Assembly (NCBI GenBank): GCA_037349105.1 | Contig: JAYJMM010000080.1 | Location: 496,001-560,000 of the forward strand | Reading direction: 5' to 3' | DNA: 64,000 nt | Source of the DNA: Limnomonas spitsbergensis | Taxonomy: Eukaryota > Chlorophyta > Chlorophyceae > Chlamydomonadales | Part shown: piece by piece, positions 10,401-25,400 of the stretch | Position numbering within the stretch: the stretch's first letter is position 1 | Layout of the letters: every line of letters begins with the position of its first letter | Position numbers and translations under genes: made by a program | The notes under the pieces: generated by a model | Databases searched by the model: none | What the model saw: only the letters and a program-made list of their open reading frames with translations | What the model was told of the DNA's origin: nothing

Positions 10401-13400
10401 CCTTCACCGCCAGGATCACGGTACGCATGAACAGCTGGGGCAGCGGGTTGCGTCCCTCCATCTTGGAAATAGCCTATGAGGATAGGGAGGGAGGCGGGAC
10501 ATGAACGTCAAGGAGGGGGGAGGCGGAGCGGGGACATGTCACTAGAGGCCAACGGCCAACGGGTCATCAGAGAGTCAGAGGGAAGAGGGGGGAGGCGGAG
10601 GATTATAGCCCGCCATCTTGGAAATGGCCTGAGGCGGAGGAAGCGGAGGGGGAGGTCAGAGGAGGGGGGAGGGACAGTGGGAATTGGGAAGTGTCATCAT
10701 AGGTGTTGAGGCAGCGGGAAATAGAATCATCATCATGGAGGGCACGTGAGGTTATGCCATGACCCTGATTCTGGCCATGACCATGACCATAGTGGTGCGG
10801 GGCGGAAGAAGAGCAGCACACAAGCAACAATGGGGGTCATAGTGCGGGCAGGTGAAACGCAAACCCTAGACCCTAGACACAATGACGTTTTGACAGCAAC
10901 CCTACACCCCACCCTACCCACCTTTGCCAGTGCCACTTCGGGGAGGGAACTTTTCTGGTGCGCATAAAAAATATACGACCCTTAACCCTCGACCTCATAC
11001 ACAAAACCCTAACCCATAGACTATAACACAGAACACCTACCTATCCCCTACCCCTAGACCCCAAACACAGCACAATATCTCCCCCACCTCTGCCAGGGCT
11101 TGTTGAGGGAATGTCTCTGGTGCGTGTAGTGCCTCAGCCACAGCGTTGCGCAGCACCATAGACGGTACGTCACGCAAGCCGCCCGGCTCATCGGTGCAGT
11201 GCAGGGCCACCAGAAGCTCAGACGGCGAAAACTTGGCATCCACTGCAACAGGCAGGAGGGAGGGGGGAGGGGGGCATAGGGGGGAAAGCTCGATTTTTTT
11301 TTCTCTTTGCGCCGCATAAGCAGACCAGTTTTGATAAATAGATGATGCTTCTACATAGTATACTTTGCACTTTTAATTCAAAATACCGTATGCTTGAATG
11401 ACATCTGGTGATATTTTGTCTGCTGGTAGATTTGAACTACCGTAGGTTCATCAGTTTAAAATCTGTTTGATACTCTACCGGTACTTCCTTGAGAACAAAC
11501 CTTGACAGCTGGAGAAAACTGCATTCACTGAGTGCAACTATTGGAGTCTTGGGAGTTGCAGGCTGTTTGTACAGGGTTACGGCAGTTATTGACAGAGTGG
11601 CAGAAGGGTCGGGAGTTACAGGCAGGGGGTCGGGGTTCTGCCCGTGGCAGGCCCCGCACCTAGCGCCCCTGAAAGTGTCTGCGGTGTTGCCAGTTTCTTG
11701 TACAGCGTCCGCACGTTGGCGCCCGGCATCTGCAGCAACTGCGGCAACAGGGACAGCACCTCCGGGCGCTGAAGTGCCACCACCACTGGCACCATCACCT
11801 GCGCCAGGGGGTCACACGCAGTAAAGGAGTTAACAGCAACACATGCGGAGATCATCGCCCCTCACCACCTGTCCAGCCCGCGCCCCTGCACTCAGTTGCA
11901 CTTGATGCATTACCTGGACCACGCTCTGCAAGGTCCCAACACATTTAATGTTGGGCACAGCCCATCTCTTGCCCCCCCTCCCCCCTTTCACCCCCCCTCC
12001 CCCCTTTCACCCCCCTCCCCCCTTTCACCCCCCCTCTCCCCCCTTTCACCCCCCCCTCTCCCCCCTTTCACCCCCCCCTCTCCCCCCTTTCACCCCCCCC
12101 TCTCCCCCCTTTCACCCCCCCCTCTCCCCCCTTTCACCCCCCCCTCTCCCCCCTTTCACCCCCCCCCCTCCCCCCTTTCACCCCCCCATCCCCCCTTTCA
12201 CCCCCCCCCATCCCCCCTTTCACCCCCTCCCCCCTTTCACCCCCCCTCCCCCCTTTCAACCCCCCCCCCCCTTCACCCCCCCCCTTTCACCCCCCCCCCC
12301 TTTCACCCCCCCCCCTCCCCCCTTTAACCCCCCCCCCCTCCCCCCTTTCACCCCCCCCCCCCTCCCCCCTTTCAACCCCCCTCCCCCCTTTCACCCCCCC
12401 CCCTCCCCCCTTTCATCCCCCCTCCCCCCTTTCACCCCCCCCCTCCCCCCTTTCACCCCCCCCCTCCCCCCTTTCACCCCCCCCCTCCCCCCTTTCAACC
12501 CCCCTCCCCCCTTTCAACCCCCCTCCCCCCTTTCACCCCCCCCCCCCTCCCCCCTTTCAACCCCCCCTCCCCCCTTTCACTCCCCCTCCCCCCTATCAAC
12601 CCCCCCTCCCCCCTTTCACCCCCCTCCCCCCTTTCACCCCCCCCCCTCCCCCACACTCACTCGCACATCATTACATTCCCGGTACCAGGCCCTGCATGCG
12701 TCCACCACTTCCTCTGTCGGACACTGCCCATCCATCGCTGTCTCTAACATGGTCAGCACCAGGGGATCCGATCCGGGAGGGTGATTCAGCACCTGCAGTA
12801 CAGTTGCAGTACAGAGCAACAGTAGATAAAGCAGTACAAAACAGCGTGAAGAGGGGGGTCAGGATGCTCCTAGTCTGGTCTCAGTGTGTTGCATGCTTGG
12901 GTAGGGTTGCACAGGTTTTCCTACCACTTATTTGAAGGGCACACACTTCTGTTGAAGGGGGGACAATCCTTCCTTCCTAATTCATAAGCCTAGCCTCAGT
13001 CCCCCCCCCAGATCCACTCACTTGCCCCCAATAATATTTATAACCTGAACCACAGTTATCCTACACCTTCAACCAACCGCAGCCCACCCACCAGGTCCAC
13101 CAGCTGTGCGTACTTGCTCCCCGGTGCCCCCGAGGAGGGCAGGCCCAGCGTGCCTGCCAGCGTGGCTGCCGCCGCCAGCAGCGCCGATCGGGCCGCGGGG
13201 TCCGAGGCGCAGCCGGGCAGCGCCGCTGCAAAGCCTGGTAGCAGGGCTGGTCGCGTGATGCACAGAGAAGAGTAGAGCTCACAGAACCTGGGGGGGCATG
13301 TGTGAGTACCGGTATGCAAGGGTTCAGGGTTCAGGGTTTTGGCAATCGGGGTTTGACACACACTTGGGCACACCTTCACATGGGCCAACAGCAGGGCTGG

Positions 13401-16400
13401 TCGCGTGATTTGTACTCGGGGGTACACATGTCATGATGCAAGGGTTGAGGGTTTATGGGTTCGGTGTGTGTCTGAGCACATCGCATCAAACCCCGGCGGT
13501 AGGGCTGGTCGCGTGATTTGTAGGGAGAAGTAGAGCTTGCTGAACCTAGAGGTGCATGTGCGGTTTCAGGGTATAGTTGAGGTCCAATGCGCCATCGGGC
13601 AGCGCCTCCGGGTAGCTGTGATGGCTGCTTGGGACAGAGTGGGGTACAGATTGCATATGCTGGGGTGTATGTGCGGGGTTGAGGGTTGTGCCGCAGGGCC
13701 TGGGCAGCGCCCCAGCGAATTCCAGGAGCAGAGCACAGCGCGCGATACACAAGAGACAAGTAGATATCGCTGGACTCATGCATATGTGTTTGGGGGTTAC
13801 GGTTGGGCTCCAGGGTTCTAGACTTCAGGGTTTAGGGTTCAGGGCCTCAGAGCTATGACATCTCAAAGCCATCTCAGGAAGGAACAACTACCTGGCAGCT
13901 TCCTCCTGGGATCTCTTTGGCACGGCAGAAACATCAGCAGCGGGGTCGGCGCCGCCGCCATTGCTGCTACCTGCCTTCACATCTCCCCCCAAGCCTGCTG
14001 CTGCTGTTGCCGGCTGCCCGGTGGACAGCTTGCCCAGCGCAGCCGTTGCAAACTTGATGATGGCCTCCTCTAGCTGCGGCTCCTGAACCAGATGGTTACA
14101 CACCAGACGCACGGCCAGGCGACGCGTGTCCGCATTGAGGCCTGTTAGGAGAGGCAATCACCGGTTTAAGATACTTCAACTATTACCGCATACCGAATTT
14201 CTGAGACCTCTTCGATTTCTGTAATTGAAGGTGGTACCCACTGAAATGTCGGACCAGATTCAGCCCCACATGCACGTTACCGGTACTTACTTGCCAATTG
14301 ATGGACAATCATTCCCACGCCCACATCCTACTGCTGCCTGCTAAAGCAATCCACACATTCATTCCCATGTCCATCACCCAGTTCATCGCCCAATCGATCA
14401 CCAATCGCCCATCCCTCAGTTCATCGCCCATCGCCCAGTCCATCGCCCATCGCCCAGTGCAACCCCCAGTTCATCGCCCATCCCCCAGTGCATCCCCCAG
14501 TTCATCGCCCATCCCCCAGTGCATCGCCCAGTTCATCGCCCATCGCCCAGTGCATCCCCCAGTTCATCGCCCATCGCCCAGTCCATCGCCCATCGCCCAG
14601 TGCATCGCCCATCGCCCAGTTCATCGCCCATCGCTTAGTTCATCGCCCATCGCCCAGTGCATCGCCCAGTTCATCGCCCATCCCTCAGTTCATCGCCCAT
14701 CGCCCAGTCCATCGCCCATCGCCCAGTTCATCGCCCATCGCCCAGTCCATCGCCCATCGCCCAGTGCATCGCCCATCGCCCAGTGCATCGCCCATCGCCC
14801 AGTTCATCGCCCAGTGCATCGCCCATCACCCAGTCCATCGCCCAGTGCATCGCCCATCGCCCAGTCCATCGCCCATCGCCCAGTGCATCGCCCATCGCCC
14901 AGTTCATCGCCCATCGCCCAGTTCATCGCCCATCGCCCAGTTCATCGCCCATCGCCCAGTGCATCGCCCATCGCCCAGTGCATCGCCCATCGCCCAGTTC
15001 ATCGCCCAGTGCATCGCCCATCCCCCAGTCCATCGCCCATCGCCCAGTGCATCGCCCATCGCCCAGTCCATCGCCCATCGCCCAGTGCATCGCCCATCGC
15101 CCAGTTCATCGCCCATCGCCCAGTTCATCGCCCATCGCCCAGTTCATCGCCCATCGCCCAGTCCATCGCCCATCCCCCATTGCATCGCCCATCGCCCAGT
15201 TCATCGCCCATCGCCCAGTTCATCGCCCATCGCCCAGTTCATCGCCCATCGCCCAGTCCATCGCCCAGTTCATCGCCCATCGCCCAGTTCATCGCCCATC
15301 GCCCAGTGCATCGCCCATCGCCCAGTGCATCGCCCATCCCCCAGTCCATCGCCCAGTCCATCGCCCATCCCCCAGTCCATCGCCCAGTCCATCGCCCATC
15401 CCCCAGTCCATCGCCCAGTCCATCGCCCATCCCCCAGTCCATCGCCCAGTCCATCACCCAGTGCATCGCCCATCGCCCAGTGCATCGCCCATCGCCCAGT
15501 GCATCGCCCATCGCCCAGTGCATCGCCCATCGCCCAGTGCATCGCCCATCGCCCAGTGCATCGCCCATCGCCCAGAGCATCGCCCATCGCCCAGTTCATC
15601 GCCCATCGCCCAGTTCATCACCCATCGCCCGGTGCATCGCCCATCGCCCAGTGCATCGCCCATCGCCCAGTGCATCGCCCATCGCCCAGTGCATCGCCCA
15701 TCGCCCAGTTCATCGCCCAATCGATCGCCCATCGCCCATCGCTCAGTTCATCGCCCATCGCCCAGTGCATCGCCCAGTTCATCGCCCATCCCTCAGTTCA
15801 TCGCCCATCACCCAGTGCATCGCCCAGTTCATCGCCCATCCCTCAGTTCATCGCCCATCGCCCAGTTCATCGCCCATCGCCCAGTTCATCGCCCATCGCC
15901 CAGTGCATCGCCCATCGCCCAGTGCATCCCCCAGTTCATCGCCCATCGCCCAGTGCATCGCCCATGGCCCAGTTCATCGCCCAATCGATCGCCCATCCCC
16001 CATCGCTCAGTTCATCGCCCATCGCCCAGTGCATCGCCCAGTTCATCGCCCATCCCTCAGTTCATCGCCCATCGCCCAGTGCATCGCCCAGTTCATCGCC
16101 CATCCCTCAGTTCATCGCCCATCGCCCAGTTCATCGCCCATCGCCCAGTTCATCGCCCATCGCCCAGTTCATCGCCCATCGCCCAGTGCATCGCCCATCG
16201 CCCAGTGCATCGCCCATCGCCCAGTTCATCGCCCAGTGCATCGCCCATCCCCCAGTCCATCGCCCATCGCCCAGTGCATCGCCCATCGCCCAGTCCATCG
16301 CCCATCGCCCAGTGCATCGCCCATCGCCCAGTTTATCGCCCATCGCCCAGTTCATCGCCCATCGCCCAGTTCATCGCCCATCGCCCAGTCCATCGCCCAT

Positions 16401-19400
16401 CCCCCATTGCATCGCCCATCGCCCAGTTCATCGCCCATCGCCCAGTTCATCGCCCATCGCCCAGTTCATCGCCCATCGCCCAGTCCATCGCCCAGTTCAT
16501 CGCCCATCGCCCAGTTCATCGCCCATCGCCCAGTGCATCGCCCATCGCCCAGTGCATCGCCCATCCCCCAGTCCATCGCCCAGTCCATCGCCCATCCCCC
16601 AGTCCATCGCCCAGTCCATCGCCCATCCCCCAGTCCATCGCCCAGTCCATCGCCCATCCCCCAGTCCATCGCCCAGTCCATCGCCCATCCCCCAGTCCAT
16701 CGCCCAGTCCATCGCCCATCCCCCAGTCCATCGCCCAGTCCATCACCTAGTGCATCGCCCATCGCCCAGTGCATCGCCCATCGCCCAGTGCATCGCCCAT
16801 CGCCCAGTGCATCGCCCATCGCCCAGTGCATCGCCCATCGCCCAGTGCATCGCCCATCGCCCAGTGCATCGCCCATCACCCAGTTCATCGCCCATCGCCC
16901 AGTTCATCACCCATCGCCCGGTGCATCGCCCATCGCCCAGTGCATCGCCCATCGCCCAGTGCATCGCCCATCGCCCAGTGCATCGCCCATCGCCCAGTTC
17001 ATCGCCCAATCGATCGCCCATCGCCCATCGCTCAGTTCATCGCCCATCGCCCAGTGCATCGCCCAGTTCATCGCCCATCCCTCAGTTCATCGCCCATCGC
17101 CCAGTGCATCGCCCAGTTCATCGCCCATCCCTCAGTTCATCGCCCATCGCCCAGTTCATCGCCCATCGCCCAGTTCATCGCCCATCGCCCAGTGCATCGC
17201 CCATCGCCGAGTGCATCCCCCAGTTCATCGCCCATCGCCCAGTTCATCGCCCAATCGATCGCCCATCGCCCATCGCTCTGTTCATCGCCCATCGCCCAGT
17301 GCATCGCCCAGTGCATCGCCCATCCCTCAGTTCATCGCCCATCGCCCAGTGCATCGCCCAGTTCATGGCCCATCCCTCAGTTCATCGCCCATCGCCCAGT
17401 TCATCGCCCATCGCCCAGTTCATCGCCCATCGCCCAGTGCATCGCCCATCGCCGAGTGCATCCCCCAGTTCATCGCCCATCGCCCAGTCCATCGCCCATC
17501 GCCCAGTTCATCGCCCATCGCCCAGTTCATCGTCCATCGCCCAGTGCATCGCCCATCGCCCATCGCCCTGTTCATCGCCCATCCCCCAGTCCATCGCCCA
17601 GTCCATCGCCCAGTTCATCGCCCATCGCCCAGTGCATCGCCCATCGCCCAGTGCATCGCCCATCGCCCAGTGCATCGCCCATCCCCCAGGCCATCGCCCA
17701 GTCCATCGCCCATCCCCCAGTCCATCGCCCAGTCCATCGCCCATCCCCCAGTCCATCGCCCAGTCCATCGCCCATCCCCCAGTCCATCGCCCAGTCCATC
17801 GCCCATCCCCCAGTCCATCGCCCAGTCCATCGCCCATCCCCCAGTCCATCGCCCAGTCCATCGCCCAGTGCATCGCCCATCGCCCAGTGCATCGCCCATC
17901 GCCCAGTGCATCGCCCATCGCCCAGTGCATCGCCCATCGCCCAGTGCATCGCCCATCGCCCAGTGCATCGCCCATCGCCCAGTGCATCGCCCATCGCCCA
18001 GTTCATCGCCCATCGCCCAGTTCATCACCCATCGCCCGGTGCATCGCCCATCGCCCAGTGCATCGCCCATCGCCCAGTGCATCGCCCATCGCCCAGTGCA
18101 TCGCCCATCGCCCAGTTCATCGCCCAATCGATCGCCCATCGCCCATCGATCAGTTCATCGCCCATCGCCCAGTGCATCGCCCAGTTCATCGCCCATCCCT
18201 CAGTTCATCGCCCATCGCACAGTGCATCGCCCAGTTCATCGCCCATCCCTCAGTTCATCGCCCATCGCCCAGTTCATCGCCCAACGCCCAGTTCATCGCC
18301 CATCGCCCAGTGCATCGCCCATCGCCCAGTGCATCCCCCAGTTCATCGCCCATCGCCCAGTGCATCGCCCATCGCCCAGTTCATCGCCCAATCGATCGCC
18401 CATCGCCCATCGCTCTGTTCATCGCCCATCGCCCAGTGCATCGCCCAGTGCATCGCCCATCCCTCAGTTCATCGCCCATCGCCCAGTGCATCGCCCAGTT
18501 CATGGCCCATCCCTCAGTTCATCGCCCATCGCCCAGTTCATCGCCCATCGCCCAGTTCATCGCCCATCGCCCAGTGCATCGCCCATCGCCGAGTGCATCC
18601 CCCAGTTCATCGCCCATCGCCCAGTCCATCGCCCATCGCCCAGTTCATCGCCCATCGCCCAGTTCATCGTCCATCGCCCAGTGCATCGCCCATCGCCCAT
18701 CGCCCTGTTCATCGCCCATCCCCCAGTCCATCGCCCAGTCCATCGCCCAGTTCATCGCCCATCGCCCAGTGCATCGCCCATCGCCCAGTGCATCGCCCAT
18801 CGCCCAGTGCATCGCCCATCCCCCAGGCCATCGCCCAGTCCATCGCCCATCCCCCAGTCCATCGCCCAGTCCATCGCCCATCCCCCAGTCCATCGCCCAG
18901 TCCATCGCCCATCCCCCAGTCCATCGCCCAGTCCATCGCCCATCCCCCAGTCCATCGCCCAGTCCATCGCCCATCCCCCAGTCCATCGCCCAGTCCATCG
19001 CCCAGTGCATCGCCCATCGCCCAGTGCATCGCCCATCGCCCAGTGCATCGCCCATCGCCCAGTGCATCGCCCATCGCCCAGTGCATCGCCCATCGCCCAG
19101 TGCATCGCCCATCGCCCAGTGCATCGCCCATCGCCCAGTTCATCGCCCATCGCCCAGTTCATCACCCATCGCCCGGTGCATCGCCCATCGCCCAGTGCAT
19201 CGCCCATCGCCCAGTGCATCGCCCATCGCCCAGTGCATCGCCCATCGCCCAGTTCATCGCCCAATCGATCGCCCATCGCCCATCGATCAGTTCATCGCCC
19301 ATCGCCCAGTGCATCGCCCAGTTCATCGCCCATCCCTCAGTTCATCGCCCATCGCACAGTGCATCGCCCAGTTCATCGCCCATCCCTCAGTTCATCGCCC

Positions 19401-22400
19401 ATCGCCCAGTTCATCGCCCAACGCCCAGTGCATCGCCCATCGCCCAGTGCATCCCCCAGTTCATCGCCCATCGCCCAATGCATCGCCCATCGCCCAGTTC
19501 ATCGCCCAATCGATCGCCCATCGCCCATCGCTCAGTTCATCGCCCATCGCCCAGTGCATCGCCCAGTTCATCGCCCATCCCTCAGTTAATCGCCCATCGC
19601 CCAGTGCATCGCCCAGTTCATCGCCCATCGCCCAGTGCATCCCCTAGTCAATCGCCCATCGCCCAGTCCATCGCCCATCGCCCAGTTCATCGCCCATCGC
19701 TCAGTTCATCGTCCAGCGCCCAGTGCATCGCCCATCGCCCATCGCCCCGTTCATCGCCCATCGCCCAGTTCATCGCCCATCCCCCAGTTCATCGCCCATC
19801 ACCCAGTCCATCGCCCATCCCCCAGTCCATCGCCCATCGCTCAGTTCATCGCCCATCGCCCAGTGCATCCCCCAGTTCATCGCCCATCGCCCAGTCCATC
19901 GCCCATCGCCCAGTTCATCGCCCATCGCCCAGTTCATCGCCCATCGCCCAGTTCATCGCCCATCGCCCAGTTCATCGCCCATCGCCCAGTTCATCGCCCA
20001 TCGCCCAGTTCATCGCCCATCCCCCAGTCCATCGCCCATCCCCCAGTTCATCGCCCATCGCCCAGTCCATCGCCCATCGCCCAGTCCATCGCCCATCGCC
20101 CAGTTTATCGCCCATCGCCCAGTGCATCCCCCAGTGCATCGCCCATCGCCCAGTTCATCGCCCATCGCCCAGTCCATAGCCCATCCCTCAGTTCATCGCC
20201 CATCGCCCAGTTCATCGCCCATCCCCCAGTCCATCGCCCATCGCCCAGTTCATCGCCCATCGCCCAGTTCATCGCCCATCGCCCAGTTCATCGCCCATCC
20301 CCCAGTTCATCGCCCATCGCCCAGTCCATCGCCCATCCCCCAGTTCATCGCCCATCGCTCACTTCATCGCCCATCGCTCAGTTCATCGCCCATCGCCCAG
20401 TTCATCGCCCATCGCCCAGTTCATCGCCCATCCCTCAGTCCATCGCCCATCCCCCAGTTCATCGCCCATCCCCCAGTTCATCGCCCATCCCCCAGTTCAT
20501 CGCCCATCGCCCAGTTCATCGCCCAGTTCATCGCCCAGTCCATCGCCCATCCCTCAGTTCATCGCCCATCGCCCAGTTCATCGCCCATCGCCCAGTTCAT
20601 CGCCCATCGCCCATCCCCCAGTTCATCGCCCATCCCTCAGTTCATCGCCCATCGCCCAGTTCATCGCCCATCGCCCAGTTCATCGCCCATCGCCCATCGC
20701 CCAGTTCATCGCCCATCGCCCAGTTCATCGCCCATCGCTCAGTTCATCGCCCATCGCCCAGTCCATCGCCCATCGCCCAGTTCATTGCCCATCGCCTAGT
20801 GCATCGCCCAGTTCATCGCCCATCCCCAGTCCATCGCCCATCCCCCAGTCCATCGCCCATCGCCCAGTGCATCGCCCAGTTCATGGCCCATCGCACAGTG
20901 CATCGCCCAGTTCATCGCCCATCCCTCAGTTCATCGCCCATCGCCCAGTTCATCGCCCAACGCCCAGTTCATCGCCCATCGCCCAGTGCATCGCCCATCG
21001 CCCAGTGCATCCCCCAGTTCATCGCCCATCGCCCAGTGCATCGCCCATCGCCCAGTTCATCGCCCAATCGATCGCCCATCGCCCATCGCTCAGTTCATCG
21101 CCCATCGCCCAGTGCATCGCCCAGTTCATCGCCCATCCCTCAGTTAATCGCCCATCGCCCAGTGCATCGCCCAGTTCATCGCCCATCGCCCAGTGCATCC
21201 CCTAGTCAATCGCCCATCGCCCAGTCCATCGCCCATCGCCCAGTTCATCGCCCATCGCTCAGTTCATCGTCCAGCGCCCAGTGCATCGCCCATCGCCCAT
21301 CGCCCCGTTCATCGCCCATCGCCCAGTTCATCGCCCATCCCCCAGTTCATCGCCCATCACCCAGTCCATCGCCCATCCCCCAGTCCATCGCCCATCGCTC
21401 AGTTCATCGCCCATCGCCCAGTGCATCCCCCAGTTCATCGCCCATCGCCCAGTCCATCGCCCATCGCCCAGTACATCGCCCATCGCCCAGTTCATCGCCC
21501 ATCGCCCAGTTCATCGCCCATCGCCCAGTTCATCGCCCATCGCCCAGTTCATCGCCCATCGCCCAGTTCATCGCCCATCCCCCAGTCCATCGCCCATCCC
21601 CCAGTTCATCGCCCATCGCCCAGTCCATCGCCCATCGCCCAGTCCATCGCCCATCGCCCAGTTCATCGCCCATCGCCCAGTGCATCCCCCAGTGCATCGC
21701 CCATCGCCCAGTTCATCGCCCATCGCCCAGTCCATAGCCCATCCCTCAGTTCATCGCCCATCGCCCAGTTCATCGCCCATCCCCCAGTCCATCGCCCATC
21801 GCCCAGTTCATCGCCCATCGCCCAGTTCATCGCCCATCGCCCAGTTCATCGCCCATCCCCCAGTTCATCGCCCATCGCCCAGTCCATCGCCCATCCCCCA
21901 GTTCATCGCCCATCGCTCACTTCATCGCCCATCGCTCAGTTCATCGCCCATCGCCCAGTTCATCGCCCATCGCCCAGTTCATCGCCCATCCCTCAGTCCA
22001 TCGCCCATCCCCCAGTTCATCGCCCATCCCCCAGTTCATCGCCCATCCCCCAGTTCATCGCCCATCGCCCAGTTCATCGCCCAGTTCATCGCCCAGTCCA
22101 TCGCCCATCCCTCAGTTCATCGCCCATCGCCCAGTTCATCGCCCATCGCCCAGTTCATCGCCCATCGCCCATCCCCCAGTTCATCGCCCATCCCTCAGTT
22201 CATCGCCCATCGCCCAGTTCATCGCCCATCGCCCAGTTCATCGCCCATCGCCCATCGCCCAGTTCATCGCCCATCGCCCAGTTCATCGCCCATCGCTCAG
22301 TTCATCGCCCATCGCCCAGTCCATCGCCCATCGCCCAGTTCATTGCCCATCGCCTAGTGCATCGCCCAGTTCATCGCCCATCCCCAGTCCATCGCCCATC

Positions 22401-25400
22401 CCCCAGTCCATCGCCCATCGCCCAGTGCATCGCCCAGTTCATGGCCCATCGCCCAGTGCATCGCCTAGTTCATCGCCCATCGCCTAGTTCATCACCCATC
22501 CCCCAGTCCATCGCCCATCCCCCAGTTCATCGCCCATCGCCCAGTTCATCGCCCATCCCCCAGTTCATCGCCCATCCCCCAGTTCATCGCCCATCGCCCA
22601 GTTCATCGCCCATCGCCCAGTTCATCGCCCATCCCCCAGTCCATCGCCCATCCCCCAGTTCATCGCCCATCCCCCAGTTCATCGCCCATCGCCCAGTCCA
22701 TCGCCCATCGCCCAGTCCATCGCCCATCGCCCAGTTTATCGCCCATCGCCCAGTGCATCCCCCAGTTCATCGCCCATCGCCCAGTTCATCGCCCATCGCC
22801 CAGTTCATCGCCCATCGCCCAGTTCATCGCCCATCCCCCAGTTCATTGCCCATCGCCCAGTGCATCGCCCATCGCCCAGTCCATCGCCCATCGCCCAGTC
22901 CATCGCCCATCGCCCAGTCCATCGCCCATCGCCCAGTTCATCGCCCATCGCCCAGTTCATCGCCCATCCCCCAGTTCATCGCCCATCGCCCAGTGCATCG
23001 CCCATCGCCCAGTCCATCGCCCATCGCCCAGTCCATCGCCCATCGCCCAGTCCATCGCCCATCCCCCAGTTCATCGCCCATCGCCCAGTTCATCGCCCAT
23101 CCCCCAGTTCATCGCCCATCGCCCATTTCATCGCCCATCGCCCAGTTCATCGCCCATCGCCCACTTCATCGCCCATCGCCCAGTTCATCGCCCATCCCCC
23201 AGTTCATCGCCCATCGCCCAGTGCATCGCCCATCGCCCAGTCCATCGCCCATCGCCCAGTCCATCGCCCATCGCCCAGTTCATCGCCCATCGCCCAGTTC
23301 ATCGCCCATCGCCCAGTTCATCGCCCATCCCCCAGTTCATCGCCCATCGCCCAGTGCATCGCCCATCGCCCAGTCCATCGCCCATCGCCCAGTCCATCGC
23401 CCAGTCCATCGCCCATCCCCCAGTTCATCGCCCATCGCCCAGTCCATCGCCCATCCCCCAGTTCATCGCCCATCGCCCAGTTCATCGCCCATCCCCCAGT
23501 TCATCGCCCATCGCCCATTTCATCGCCCATCGCCCAGTTCATCGCCCATCGCCCAGTTCATCGCCCATCGCCCAGTGCATCGCCCATCGCCCAGTTCATC
23601 GCCCATCGCCCAGTCCATCGCCCATCCCTCAGTTCATCGCCCATCGCCCAGTTCATCGCCCATCCCCCAGTCCATCGCCCATCGCCCAGTTCATCGCCCA
23701 TCGCCCAGTTCATCGCCCATCGCCCAGTTCATCGCCCATCCCCCAGTTCATCGCCCATCGCCCAATCCATCGCCCATCCCCCAGTTCATCGCCCATCGCT
23801 CACTTCATCGCCCATCGCTCAGTTCATCGCCCATCGCCCAGTTCATCGCCCATCGCCCAGTTCATCGCCCATCCCTCAGTCCATCGCCCATCCCCCAGTT
23901 CATCGCCCATCCCCCAGTTCATCGCCCATCCCCCAGTTCATCGCCCATCGCCCAGTTCATCGCCCAGTTCATCGCCCAGTCCATCGCCCATCCCTCAGTT
24001 CATCGCCCATCGCCCAGTTCATCGCCCATCGCCCAGTTCATCGCCCATCGCCCATCCCCCAGTTCATCGCCCATCCCTCAGTTCATCGCCCATCGCCTAG
24101 TTCATCAACCATCCCCCAGTCCATCGCCCATCCCCCAGTTCATCGCCCATCGCCCAGTTCATCACCCATCCCCCAGTTCATCGCCCATCCCCCAGTTCAT
24201 CGCCCATCGCCCAGTCCATCGCCCATCCCCCAGTTCATCGCCCATCGCTCACTTCATCGCCCATCGCTCAGTTCATCGCCCATCGCCCAGTTCATCGCCC
24301 ATCACCCAGTTCATCGCCCATCCCTCAGTCCATCGCCCATCCCCCAGTTCATCGCCCATCCCCCAGTTCATCGCCCATCCCCCAGTTCATCGCCCATCGC
24401 CCAGTTCATCGCCCAATTCATCGCCCAGTCCATCGCCCATCCCTCAGTTCATCGCCCATCGCCCAGTTCATCGCCCATCGCCCAGTTCATCGCCCATCGC
24501 CCATCCCCCAGTTCATCGCCCATCCCTCAGTTCATCTCCCATCGCCCAGTTCATCGCCCATCGCCCAGTTCATCGCACATCGCCCATCGCCCAGTTCATC
24601 GCCCATCGCCCAGTTCATCGCCCATCGCTCAGTTCATCGCCCATCGCCCAGTCCATCGCCCATCGCCCAGTTCATTGCCCATCGCCTAGTGCATCGCCCA
24701 GTTCATCGCCCATCCCCAGTCCATCGCCCATCGCCCAGTTTATCGCCCATCGCCCAGTGCATCGCCCAGTTCATCGCCCATCGCCCAGTGCATCGCCTAG
24801 TTCATCGCCCATCGCCTAGTTCATCACCCATCCCCCAGTCCATCGCCCATCCCCCAGTTCATCGCCCATCGCCCAGTTCATCGCCCATCCCCCAGTTCAT
24901 CGCCCATCGCCCAGTGCATCGCCCATCGCCCAGTCCATCGCCCATCGCCCAGTCCATCGCCCATCCCCCAGTTCATCGCCCATCGCCCAGTCCATCGCCC
25001 ATCCCCCAGTTCATCGCCCATCGCCCAGTTCATCGCCCATCCCCCATTTCATCGCCCATCGCCCAGTTCATCGCCCATCGCCCAGTCCATCGCCCATCCC
25101 TCAGTTCATCGCCCATCGCCCAGTTCATCGCCCATCGCCCAGTTCATCGCCCATCGCCCATCCCCCAGTTCATCGCCCATCCCTCAGTTCATCTCCCATC
25201 GCCCAGTTCATCGCCCATCGCCCAGTTCATCGCACATCGCCCATCGCCCAGTTCATCGCCCATCGCCCAGTTCATCGCCCATCGCTCAGTTCATCGCCCA
25301 TCGCCCAGTCCATCGCCCATCGCCCAGTTCATTGCCCATCGCCTAGTGCATCGCCCAGTTCATCGCCCATCCCCAGTCCATCGCCCATCGCCCAGTTTAT

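Noticed and set aside
11425..11485. Functional tRNA gene on the minus strand
   Set aside because: A T-arm and a D-arm-like hairpin are present, but the anticodon stem is poor and there is no acceptor-stem partner.
11896..12784. Extensin-like proline-rich ORFs (143 and 278 codons)
   Set aside because: Polypyrimidine repeat in symplekin intron 17; both frames open at once, no splice context.
15239..19276. Minus-strand frames reading GDGRCTGRWAMHWAM repeats
   Set aside because: Same satellite read on the other strand; short, overlapping in several frames, no splice-phase support.
14298..19589. A 1,763-codon plus-strand ORF (and similar ones at 14488-19647, 16769-20179, 21193-24819, 24689-28573, 28443-31784)
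   Set aside because: They are by-products of a stop-free 19-bp repeat read through all registers; three overlapping frames are equally open, and the segment is an intron of symplekin on the other strand.
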